Positions 8,001-12,564 of a DNA stretch of 12,564 bases are shown here, one piece after another. This stretch comes from JADKIH01 sp049363815 (GTDB lineage Bacteria; Bacteroidota; Bacteroidia; AKYH767-A; 2013-40CM-41-45). The position numbers were made by a program, and so were the translations under genes. Positions within the stretch are counted from its first letter, which is position 1; every line of letters starts with the position of its first letter. The stretch is from the NCBI GenBank assembly GCA_049363815.1, contig JBMQEM010000202.1:1-12564 (forward strand). The letters run 5' to 3'. The notes under the pieces were generated by a model. It saw only the letters and a list, made by a program, of their open reading frames with translations, made no database searches and was not told the origin of the DNA.

Positions 8001-9509
8001 ATTGCTTACAGCAAGACCGGCAACTGCGCATGTGAAGACATCTATTTGCAAAGAATAAGTAATGCTACATCCACCGGGATTTGTAACAGTTAATGTTGGA
8101 AAATAAACACCACCAACTGCATACGAATGAATAGGATCTCTCACTGATGATAACGGTGATCCGTCACCGAAATCCCATGAATAAGTTACACCCGGTAATG
8201 TATCACCCGAAACTGTAGAAAAAGTAACCGGTACACCTACACCGATGGTTCCTGTAGGAGTATATGTGAAACTTGCCGTTGGTTCATTTACAACATTTAT
8301 TACAACCGGCACTCTGATCGATCGTGCAGGTGTTCCGTTATCTGTTCCAACAAGGTCAAATTGATTCATTCCTAAATTTGATGATAGTCCAATAACCTGA
8401 ACGATCCAGTCAACAGTATTTCCCGGAGTATTTTGTATAACTGATAAGCCTGTCATCAATGATCCTACACTACAGCTTGTGATCTGATTTGCCTCCGGTG
8501 ACAAGAATGTTCCGGTAATCAATAGTGTATCGTTCTCACAAATTGTTAATGTATCACAGACTTGTTGTGAATTTAGAATTGGAGGGACATTCGTTCCTGA
8601 AAGACAAGCATTCAAAATGAACTGCTGATTATCTAACATGTCAACTCCATCCGCTGCTCCATAAGGACCATCGTATGCAGTACCCGGAGCATCATAACGA
8701 CCGATCTGAATATAATCCGTTCCATTTCCCTGATTGATTCCGACTGTCGCAGGGGTTCCACCAAAACCTCCGGAACCTCCTGAGGCATCACCTGTTGTCC
8801 AGACCATGTCTCTGTAACAAAATGAAACATTCGAGTTTGGCGGAAGCAATGGATCTGCTCCATTGGTCATGATCAATTGAAAGGTATTTAATTTATCATC
8901 ATGCGTTCCAAAATAACCAACGTTCTCCCATTGAACAATTAAGTGTGTCGCAGTCATTTGATAATAAACCAAACCACTGAGAGCTCCACGAGTATCTACA
9001 TCACCCCAGAATGGAGCGATCATGGTATATTGGTTACTCGGAAATGAATCTGCTGTGAAAGTTGAATAAGGAGCACCTATAGAAACACTACCGTTGTTAT
9101 TTAAATAAACACTTGTAACCTGCGCACCATAAAAACAAAAATTAAATGGAAGAGGTAAACTAACTGTTGACCAATCATCATTTCTATAATCAGGAGCCAC
9201 ACCCGGACCTCCGCTACCTCCACTTCCATCAAATTGTCCTACCTGCCATGAAGCATCTCTTGGAACCCAACAATTACAAGCCGATGCCGGTGGCGGCATG
9301 CTTTGAGTTGAGGAAGCAGGGGCTGCTACACGTGTAGGATTTGGATCTGCCTGATAGTTTACATACTGTTCACTTCCTGTTAACCTACCATCCAGTTTCA
9401 TTTGATCGATATCTGCAGTCCGAACTGTACGGATATCAATCTGGGCGAATGTGGTATTGCTCAGAAAAATAAATAGTAAACCAAAGATTAATGTAATTGT
9501 TTTTTTCAT
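5010..9509 (-). CDS. Giant secreted PKD-repeat adhesin with nidogen-like head and CHU_C (T9SS type B) tail (1499 aa)
   Basis: Domain order from the N-terminus: signal peptide 1-22 (NTTFA before Q); a Gly/Pro/Ser-rich linker (about 55-105) with a CNC motif; a nidogen-like region (about 115-302; FCFYG, LNNNGSVSIG, IAPFWGDVDTRG, IVQWENVGYF, LNTFQLIM); a cadherin/Ig-like spacer (305-408); a canonical PKD domain with WDFGDG (410-494); seven PKD-like units of 82-84 residues (495-1076); one divergent unit (1077-1160); three more PKD units (1161-1409); and the gliding-motility-associated C-terminal domain (1410-1499; PSAFTPNGDGVNDYF, YDRWGIEVF, PWDG, YVYKI, YVGKVSVIR). The CHU_C tail marks it as type IX secretion cargo anchored at or released from the cell surface. 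Nidogen and PKD modules bind proteins and polysaccharides in other systems, so an adhesin, matrix or gliding-related role is inferred. No enzyme domain is visible. The repeats carry regular cysteine pairs. It has its own promoter, leader hairpin and terminator. Confidence 0.95.
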   Translation of the reverse strand: MKKTITLIFGLLFIFLSNTTFAQIDIRTVRTADIDQMKLDGRLTGSEQYVNYQADPNPTRVAAPASSTQSMPPPASACNCWVPRDASWQVGQFDGSGGSGGPGVAPDYRNDDWSTVSLPLPFNFCFYGAQVTSVYLNNNGSVSIGAPYSTFTADSFPSNQYTMIAPFWGDVDTRGALSGLVYYQMTATHLIVQWENVGYFGTHDDKLNTFQLIMTNGADPLLPPNSNVSFCYRDMVWTTGDASGGSGGFGGTPATVGINQGNGTDYIQIGRYDAPGTAYDGPYGAADGVDMLDNQQFILNACLSGTNVPPILNSQQVCDTLTICENDTLLITGTFLSPEANQITSCSVGSLMTGLSVIQNTPGNTVDWIVQVIGLSSNLGMNQFDLVGTDNGTPARSIRVPVVINVVNEPTASFTYTPTGTIGVGVPVTFSTVSGDTLPGVTYSWDFGDGSPLSSVRDPIHSYAVGGVYFPTLTVTNPGGCSITYSLQIDVFTCAVAGLAVSNTCVGSTATVTYTGVGISSAVYTWNFSGGTVLSGTGMGPYTVQWNTPGNYQVDVAVDLTGCSTSNASQNITIHDYPVAALTSTPAVCVGEADVIQYTGTLPGSTSLTWNFAGGTGGGSGQGPFNVSWNTAGNYVVQTIANNNGCADTVTANILVNPIPNSLFTATPSVCAGDPVAVNYTGTAGAGANYTWDFNGATVSSGSGQGPYAITWNTAGAYQLSLTVTENGCSSTQTLQPVTINAIPTASIAATPSLCVGAANAISFNGSASAGATYNWGFGTGTVVSGSGAGPYSVQWNAAANEQITLTVTDAGCSNSTTFNVNINPIPNSPFTFTPAVCVGDNVTLAYSGTASASASYVWNLDGGQSSGGTQGPFNVTWNTPGTYNVSLTVTENGCTSTQTINQVVNNAIPDAQISATPGLCIGEQNNISFSGTADPTATYNWGFGSGTVNSGSGAGPYNVQWANAGTETLTLTVTQNGCTDNTTYNVTVNAIPTSFFSLPPSICVGSPFNVSYTGTSGAGAGFIWDFGTATVLSGSGAGPYSVVSNTTGSPAISLVVDDNGCVSPTTIQNIIIAPMPVVQAGSDNAVCSGTILPIGGPAEANTVYSWRPTSGIDNPAASNPNITLENTGAGTVQTTYYITATNAYGCINEDTVVLGAHAIPNVEYATPTAQCLDGNNFTFIPVGNTFAGINYAWDFGAASDIGTSSLQIPPTVRYSSTGFHTVTLNTTYNGCPGMPFVDQVEVLEMPVADFIPEVTSGCAPLLVPFTNLSSTNSSTYQWSYSDGQGDALQTPSHLFTEAGQYSVTLTSSTARGCSATMIQSKIIEVYPIPQAAFLANPEIATIYEPIVYFQNLTVHGSIYQWSFGDSTGTTQTSPYHTYNAVGAYEIILMTESDYGCKDTTRGVIRIEYGYSFFVPSAFTPNGDGVNDYFQGYGTFIKDYELAIYDRWGIEVFKSNSYDIPWDGKVNREVQNDIYVYKIKVNDLKNEKHTYVGKVSVIR
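6282..8027 (-). repeat. Seven tandem PKD-like repeats inside the adhesin (about 250 bp each)
   Basis: Residues 495-1076 consist of seven units starting at about 495, 578, 660, 744, 827, 910 and 993. The shared pattern is P-x-A/S, then CVG, YTG, W-x-F, a Gly/Ser loop, G-x-GPY-x-V-x-WNTAG-x-Y, L-x-V-x-x-NGC, and a linker ending NPI or NAI. Each has a cysteine near position 12 and another near position 67-69 of the unit, suggesting one disulfide per unit. Units lack the WDFGDG loop of classical PKD domains. The similarity is visible in the DNA as well, for example near 6394, 6643 and 7140. The last unit has lost the WNT tryptophan (VVSNTTG). Confidence 0.9.
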
Positions 9510-9521
9510 CGTTTAAGATTG

Positions 9522-9544
9522 TTCAACATGAGGAGAATGTTGAA
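9522..9544 (-). promoter_or_regulatory. Perfect 8-bp hairpin in the adhesin 5' leader
   Basis: TTCAACAT (9522-9529) and ATGTTGAA (9537-9544) are exact inverted repeats around a 7-nt loop. In the adhesin mRNA the stem ends 12 nt before the start codon (9509), and the loop reads UCUCCUC. It lies within the leader of about 80 nt predicted from the promoter at 9595-9626, so it could influence initiation or mRNA stability. It lacks a T tract, so it is not a terminator. The function is unknown. Confidence 0.45.
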
Positions 9545-9594
9545 TGATTCTAAGGGTTAGGATTTGAAAGCAGAAGTGGATTCAGCCTTACTTT

Positions 9595-9626
9595 CAAAGA
9601 TACATCATAAATGAGGGATTTCCAAA
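9595..9626 (-). promoter_or_regulatory. Predicted Bacteroidota-type promoter for the adhesin gene
   Basis: On the minus strand TTTG (9623-9626), a 20-nt spacer and TATCTTTG (9595-9602) match the Bacteroidota consensus TTTG-N19-21-TAnnTTTG at every defined base. This is the best promoter in the window. It predicts a start site near 9588-9591 and an untranslated leader of about 80 nt containing the hairpin at 9522-9544. Confidence 0.7.
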
Positions 9627-9649
9627 TGAAAAAGCTTCGTTTTTAGCCT

Positions 9650-9684
9650 GAAAAGCCGTTTTAATCGATATTAACAGCCTTTTC
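9650..9684 (-). terminator. Weak interrupted hairpin, possible end of the CotH transcript
   Basis: GAAAAG (9650-9655) pairs with CTTTTC (9679-9684) and TTAAT (9661-9665) with ATTAA (9670-9674), with an internal loop between them. It lies about 85 nt after the CotH stop codon and before the adhesin promoter on the minus strand. There is no long T run, so this is only a weak candidate. I saw nothing better in 9627-9768. Confidence 0.18.
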
Positions 9685-9768
9685 AACCACAAAAAAGAAC
9701 AGATCAAATGACAAAAAATACCAGTGAAAAACCACAAATTTCAGGAAGAAATAACATTAGGGTAAAAT

Positions 9769-11274
9769 CTATTCAACGATTGAAATCTTTGACATCCATT
9801 TTCTGTCTATCATAACCAGATAAATGCCGGCTGAAAAACCTGAACAATCGACGTGATCTTTTGCTGAAAAATCATTTCTGTGCATTATTTTCTGACCTGA
9901 AGAAGAATACACTTCGATCTCATACTTCATATTATTTTCCAATCCACTGATGGAAAACATTTCTTCCACCGGATTCGGATAAACAAGAAAGTTGACGTTC
10001 GGGTTTTCATTATAAGTTATACCGGTTATACAACCTAGAGCAGAAATTTCTGCCAACAATGAATTTCTTCTTTCCTGTATGAATGACTTTAAGCCAAAGA
10101 GCACTGCTCCACCATTGACAGTTACATCCATAAATAAGTTATCGTCAAAATTCTGATTGGAATAAAACTTATTGGTGTCAGCATAGACAAACGGCCGGAT
10201 CCTGTTTGCAATTGAATCGATCTTTCCATCCAATGCTGCATTGCTGAAATCATATTGCAACCACTGACAAGCTTTATCAATCAGTTGTTGTCTGTAAAAG
10301 TTATTAGCAACCATATTATTGATCAATGGCCGGCTGTTGGCAGGACTGGGAACATAAAACAAACTGAGGTTCTTCAATGCATTCACTGAAAGATTCATCC
10401 TGAAACTTCCGAACGACTCATTCAAGTCCCAACCTATCCATTCAAACTTGTCAAGATTCGTATCATGGTAAATAAAATAATTATGTCCACTCCCCAGATA
10501 CGAATCCAGATTCACAAATAAATTCAATGCACACCATTGTTCTATGAAGGTTTCAGTATTTAAAATGGATTCAAGAGAATCCTGAAAGGCACTACCGCTA
10601 TTGTTTATTTTTGAAATTAATTCAACAAGATCACTCCAGTCGTTGATCGTTTCATTCGTATGCAATTCGTATTTCGGATAATAAGATGAGGCTTGGTTGG
10701 TAATATATCGGAGGTCACCATTTGGATCACCTTTAAACATATTTCCATCGTAATAACTGAATTCTTTGTTGAGAAACTGTTTTGTATCAACTTCCTCAAT
10801 AAAATTATACAAGCCCCAGTAAATTCCATTCAGATATACTTTGGCAAAAGTACACCGGGGTGCATTTAGCCCCTGTTCATTGTAATAATCACATGCAATC
10901 TTTTCCCTGAGAAAGGAAGGATCCTTGAATCCATTGTTCAGGTTGAATTTCTTCAGACCGTTTAACTCCTGTCCGGGGACAAATTCATTCAGGTCGACCT
11001 TAAATGACTTCTTCCGGCTCTGGTTGTTATAGGAAGAATTCCCCTTGAACTTCACTCCTACTGCTGAAATAAAATTTCCATCGAATAAAATGTCAGCTTG
11101 CATATACTTATCAGTCGCAAAATAACTTACAAGTGAATCCCAATAAGACACTTGACTAAAATTTATTTGAATCTCATGTATCTGATCCGAATAAAAAATG
11201 CTGTCGCCTTCGTTTTGGGCTTTAGCGTTTGAAAAAAATAAGAAAGCGATACAGAGAGTAAGAATAGATCTCAT
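9769..11274 (-). CDS. Secreted CotH-kinase-like protein with T9SS type A sorting domain (501 aa)
   Basis: The ATG at 11272-11274 is chosen because it opens a signal peptide (MRSILTLCIAFLFFSNAKA, then Q); the frame extends to a TTG at 11376, but that adds 34 hydrophilic residues in front. Residues about 32-300 match the CotH family, a protein-kinase-like fold found in spore coats and many secreted bacterial proteins: VGVKFKGNSSY (72-82), RKKSFKVDL (87-95), YLNGIYWGLYNFIEEVD (147-163), DGNMFKGD (176-183), HNYFIYHD (264-271) and WIGWDLNESFG (279-289), whose Asp283 fits the family metal-binding position. Residues about 422-501 are a type IX type A sorting domain (VYPNPVEEMFSISG, YSSSGQKIM, FSAGIYLVMI, ISIVE). 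It should therefore act at the cell surface or outside the cell, where any kinase activity would need an external ATP source; binding or structural roles are possible. It has no gene partner in an operon. Its promoter is unclear: TATTTTTA about 70-80 nt upstream is only 7/8. Confidence 0.92.
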   Translation of the reverse strand: MRSILTLCIAFLFFSNAKAQNEGDSIFYSDQIHEIQINFSQVSYWDSLVSYFATDKYMQADILFDGNFISAVGVKFKGNSSYNNQSRKKSFKVDLNEFVPGQELNGLKKFNLNNGFKDPSFLREKIACDYYNEQGLNAPRCTFAKVYLNGIYWGLYNFIEEVDTKQFLNKEFSYYDGNMFKGDPNGDLRYITNQASSYYPKYELHTNETINDWSDLVELISKINNSGSAFQDSLESILNTETFIEQWCALNLFVNLDSYLGSGHNYFIYHDTNLDKFEWIGWDLNESFGSFRMNLSVNALKNLSLFYVPSPANSRPLINNMVANNFYRQQLIDKACQWLQYDFSNAALDGKIDSIANRIRPFVYADTNKFYSNQNFDDNLFMDVTVNGGAVLFGLKSFIQERRNSLLAEISALGCITGITYNENPNVNFLVYPNPVEEMFSISGLENNMKYEIEVYSSSGQKIMHRNDFSAKDHVDCSGFSAGIYLVMIDRKWMSKISIVE

Positions 11275-11544
11275 AAAGGTTTGGTTAGGTAATTTAGATT
11301 CAACAATTTCAGTTAGGTTTAACTGCTTCCCTGAATTATATTTTAAAAATAATAAAGTTTTACCGGTGAAGAGCAATTACCTGTTCTTAATCACTACTGT
11401 CCGTTAAAAATCAAACTTTATAATTTAAGTTGACAATTGCGGCATTAAATCAAGCGTTCGAAGAATAAATTTATACCAAGCCCACACTTTCTGTTGACAA
11501 ACATCTTTTTAAATCAAAGATAAAGCAGTTCTTGTGCGTGGAGT

Positions 11545-11628
11545 CAACGCGCTGCGCGAAATCATTTGAAAAGCTGAATCAGGGATGTAACCAATAATCG
11601 AAGATTTCAAATGATTTGGTGCGCGTTG
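11545..11628. repeat. Long inverted repeat (hairpin arms of 24 and 27 nt) inside the MITE-like element
   Basis: The left arm is CAACGCGC (11545-11552), an extra TGCGCG, then AAATCATTTGAAA to 11571. The right arm is TTTCAAATGATTT (11605-11617), GGT, then GCGCGTTG (11621-11628). The two 8-nt and 13-nt blocks are exact complements separated by an unequal internal loop, with a 33-nt apical loop. The left arm contains its own palindrome (CGCGC-T-GCGCG, 11548-11558). Either strand could form a stable RNA or cruciform structure. Confidence 0.85.
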
Positions 11629-11632
11629 GGCC

Positions 11633-11668
11633 CTTTTTTTGTTTCTTTTTTTGGGCAAACAAAAAAAG
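11633..11668. repeat. T/A-rich 12-bp perfect hairpin inside the MITE-like element
   Basis: CTTTTTTTGTTT (11633-11644) and AAACAAAAAAAG (11657-11668) are exact inverted repeats around a 12-nt loop ending GGGC. It directly follows the GC-rich inverted repeat. Transcribed from the plus strand, the preceding GC-rich hairpin plus this T7 tract would resemble a terminator. From the minus strand, it lies downstream of the SMR gene and could help end that transcript. Confidence 0.7.
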
Positions 11669-11757
11669 AAAAAATTGGAAGGATTGGCTTGAATTTAGGA
11701 AATTACTTGCAAATGAAAATATTTATTTCGGACAGCAGTGATTCTTAATCAAGAAAT

Positions 11758-12084
11758 CTAATGAGAAACAAACTTCAATCCCACGATCGAAGCGATCAAG
11801 GTGCTGATAAAAAATAATCGTAAAAAATCTGCAGGTTCCTTGAAAAATAAAATTCCGACCAGCGCTGTACCGACTGCTCCTATTCCCGTCCATACTGCAT
11901 AGGCTGTTCCGAGTGGTAATGTTTGTGTGGCTTTATAAAGTAAAAACATAGAGAGTGTCAGACACACAAAAAATCCAATGAGCCAGTAAGTTGAAATTAC
12001 TCCTGAGGTAGCTTTTGCTTTGCCAAGACATGTAGTAAATCCAACTTCAAACAGGCCGGCGATAATTAAGATGATCCAATTCAT
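11758..12084 (-). CDS. SMR-family transporter, Gdx/SugE-type (108 aa)
   Basis: Four transmembrane helices in about 108 residues fit the small multidrug resistance family, dual-topology proton antiporters of the inner membrane. The essential glutamate is Glu13 (NWIILIIAGLFEVG) when the ATG at 12082-12084 is used. A TTG six bases upstream would add two residues and overlap the previous stop, so it is rejected. The signature TLPLGTAYAVWTGIGAVGTALVGILFFKEP, together with the ending GLKFVSH, places it in the SugE/Gdx branch (guanidinium exporters) rather than the quaternary-ammonium EmrE/QacE branch. One difference stands out: the position three residues after Glu13, tryptophan in characterised Gdx proteins as I remember them, is phenylalanine here (EVGF). 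The substrate is therefore uncertain. The start lies 2 nt after the stop of the YrdB-like gene, so the two form a coupled operon. No guanidine riboswitch is visible in the 94 nt before that operon. Confidence 0.9.
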   Translation of the reverse strand: MNWIILIIAGLFEVGFTTCLGKAKATSGVISTYWLIGFFVCLTLSMFLLYKATQTLPLGTAYAVWTGIGAVGTALVGILFFKEPADFLRLFFISTLIASIVGLKFVSH

Positions 12085-12086
12085 TT

Positions 12087-12470
12087 TCAATATTTCAATT
12101 TGATCGGTTGTTCACGGAACAAGGTAAGAACCCTGTCATATGAAAAGCCATAATGAAGTAATACTATGAATATAAGATCTGCGCCTCTGCCGGAATGTCC
12201 GAGATCATATAATGCAAGAATTGCAATTGCAAAAAAAACAAATTCAAGTACAAGTCTGAATTTTCCGCTTACAGTGATGACAGGATTTCTTTTCGGATCA
12301 TTCGGATATCTGAATACGGCCCAACATACAGCCATGATCACCGGCAGAAAAACTGCCAGTGCATATTTAGAAAAATCCCCGCCTTGCGAAAATCCCCAGT
12401 AACCAACAACATATAATGCAGTCAGTTCAAGAAGAAAACGGATGGTGAGGTTGAGCCAGTGGTTGGACAT
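12087..12470 (-). CDS. YrdB/DUF2568-family four-helix membrane protein (127 aa)
   Basis: The protein begins LNLTIRFLLELTALYVVGYWGF and contains FLPVIMAVCWAVFRYPNDPKR, KFRLVLEFVFFAIAILALYDLGH and a final hydrophobic stretch. This pattern (N-L-x-x-RFLLEL-x-A, then R-LVLE-x-x-F-x-x-A) is that of the YrdB/DUF2568 family of small integral membrane proteins, whose function is unknown. Four hydrophobic segments lie at about 8-28, 34-52, 69-88 and 96-112. The cytoplasmic membrane is the expected site. Its ATG (12468-12470) is the natural start and its TGA (12087-12089) ends 2 nt before the SMR transporter start. The pairing suggests a shared transcript, though not necessarily a shared pathway. The 5' side (12471-12564) has no clear TAnnTTTG promoter but holds a tandem repeat and a palindrome. 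Confidence 0.85.
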   Translation of the reverse strand: MSNHWLNLTIRFLLELTALYVVGYWGFSQGGDFSKYALAVFLPVIMAVCWAVFRYPNDPKRNPVITVSGKFRLVLEFVFFAIAILALYDLGHSGRGADLIFIVLLHYGFSYDRVLTLFREQPIKLKY

Positions 12471-12502
12471 TATATTTGGTTTCTTTTTAGTTCAGGTTTT
12501 AT

Positions 12503-12533
12503 GTTCGATGTTCAAAGTTCAAAGTTCAAAGTT
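12503..12533. repeat. Heptamer tandem repeat GTTCAAA
   Basis: Three exact copies of GTTCAAA occupy 12510-12530, preceded by one degenerate copy (GTTCGAT, 12503-12509) and followed by a partial GTT. On the transcribed (minus) strand it presents TTTG every 7 nt just upstream of the YrdB-SMR operon. TTTG is the core of the -33 promoter element, so the repeat number could affect expression, but a matching -7 element is not seen. Confidence 0.85.
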
Positions 12534-12564
12534 GGCTTCGTAGCAAACTACGAAGCCAACTTTG
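12527..12564. repeat. Perfect 17-bp palindrome at the window edge
   Basis: CAAAGTTGGCTTCGTAG (12527-12543) and its exact complement CTACGAAGCCAACTTTG (12548-12564) surround a CAAA loop. The left arm shares its first four bases with the last heptamer copy, so the palindrome grows out of the tandem repeat. Pairing reaches the last base of the window and may continue beyond it, perhaps into a mirrored heptamer repeat. There is no T run after the stem on either visible side, so it is not a typical terminator. Confidence 0.9.

Larger units (their letters stand above)
11384..11751. mobile_element. MITE-like non-coding element with terminal inverted repeats and flanking direct repeat
   Basis: The gap between the CotH gene and the SMR gene (11275-11757) has no plausible gene. 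Most of it is a bounded segment. TCACTACTGTCCG (11391-11403) and CGGACAGCAGTGA (11729-11741) are inverted repeats matching at 12 of 13 positions. Immediately outside both ends lies TTCTTAA (11384-11390 and 11742-11748); the identity continues by chance or design to TTCTTAATCA. This is the arrangement expected of a transposed unit of 351 bp with a 7-bp target duplication. Inside are a long GC-rich inverted repeat (11545-11628) and a T/A-rich hairpin (11633-11668), and no ORF long enough for a transposase. It would be a MITE mobilised in trans, or a shrunken remnant; the transposase family cannot be assigned. The remaining 109 bp (11275-11383) is the upstream region of the CotH gene, AT-rich without a convincing promoter. 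Confidence 0.55.

Noticed and set aside
7783..8035. Overlapping ORFs on both strands within the adhesin repeats
   Set aside because: They arise from the biased composition of the repeat-coding DNA and have no independent support.
11275..11376. Upstream TTG start for the CotH-like protein, adding 34 residues
   Set aside because: The signal peptide begins at the ATG at 11272-11274; the extension is not signal-like.
11198..11407. Plus-strand ORF of 69 codons over the CotH gene start and the left inverted repeat
   Set aside because: Mostly antisense to the signal peptide and leader, low-complexity, and no start-site context; a shadow ORF.
12503..12533. Possible CRISPR-like array
   Set aside because: The unit is 7 nt with no spacers and no cas genes nearby; it is a simple tandem repeat.
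12471..12564. Guanidine riboswitch before the YrdB-SMR operon
   Set aside because: No conserved guanidine riboswitch motifs (such as paired ACGR loops) are present; the palindrome loop is CAAA and the stem is a plain perfect repeat.
1..12564. A defence system or toxin-antitoxin module
   Set aside because: No nuclease, helicase, reverse transcriptase, methylase-restriction pair or small toxin-antitoxin gene pair was found; the methyltransferase is of small-molecule type fused to GNAT.

Overview
The window looks like chromosomal DNA of a member of the Bacteroidota, probably an environmental or uncultured lineage near Flavobacteriales, Sphingobacteriales or Chitinophagales. Three lines of evidence support this. 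Three proteins end in type IX secretion (T9SS) sorting domains, which are specific to this phylum: two of type A and one gliding-motility-type (CHU_C, type B) terminus. Three of the gaps upstream of genes hold the phylum's unusual TAnnTTTG -7 promoter element. The DNA is AT-rich and has no clear Shine-Dalgarno sequences. All nine genes lie on the minus strand, so the window reads from right to left in transcriptional order.

In transcriptional order, the right edge (12503-12564) holds a heptamer tandem repeat running into a perfect 17-bp palindrome. Next comes a two-gene membrane operon: a YrdB/DUF2568-like four-helix protein and a small multidrug resistance (SMR) transporter of the Gdx/SugE type. 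The gap that follows (11275-11757) holds no gene. Most of it is a 351-bp non-coding segment with 13-nt terminal inverted repeats, a 7-nt flanking direct repeat and two large internal hairpins, which looks like a miniature transposable element (MITE). Then comes a secreted CotH-kinase-like protein with a T9SS tail (9769-11274), followed by a 1499-residue secreted adhesin-like protein with a nidogen-like head, a stack of about twelve PKD or PKD-like repeats and a CHU_C tail (5010-9509). The adhesin gene has its own promoter, a 5'-leader hairpin and a terminator.

The left half holds a two-gene operon of exported thioredoxin-fold proteins (TlpA/ResA-like with WCKPC, then a CNHCP peroxiredoxin-like protein, 3805-4898). 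It is followed by a secreted Asp-box beta-propeller protein with a T9SS tail and a strong terminator (1822-3683), and then by a second pair: a GNAT acetyltransferase-SAM methyltransferase fusion and an exported protein of unknown function (1-1759).

Most of the region serves the cell envelope and surface. T9SS cargo is exported through the periplasm, where the two thioredoxin-fold proteins could handle cysteine chemistry; the adhesin repeats carry regularly spaced cysteine pairs. That functional link is inference from proximity, since promoters and terminators separate the transcripts. I see no defence system, CRISPR array, transposase, tRNA or rRNA. The least ordinary items are the MITE-like element, the heptamer/palindrome junction at the right edge, the acetyltransferase-methyltransferase fusion and the two-unit super-repeat in the adhesin.
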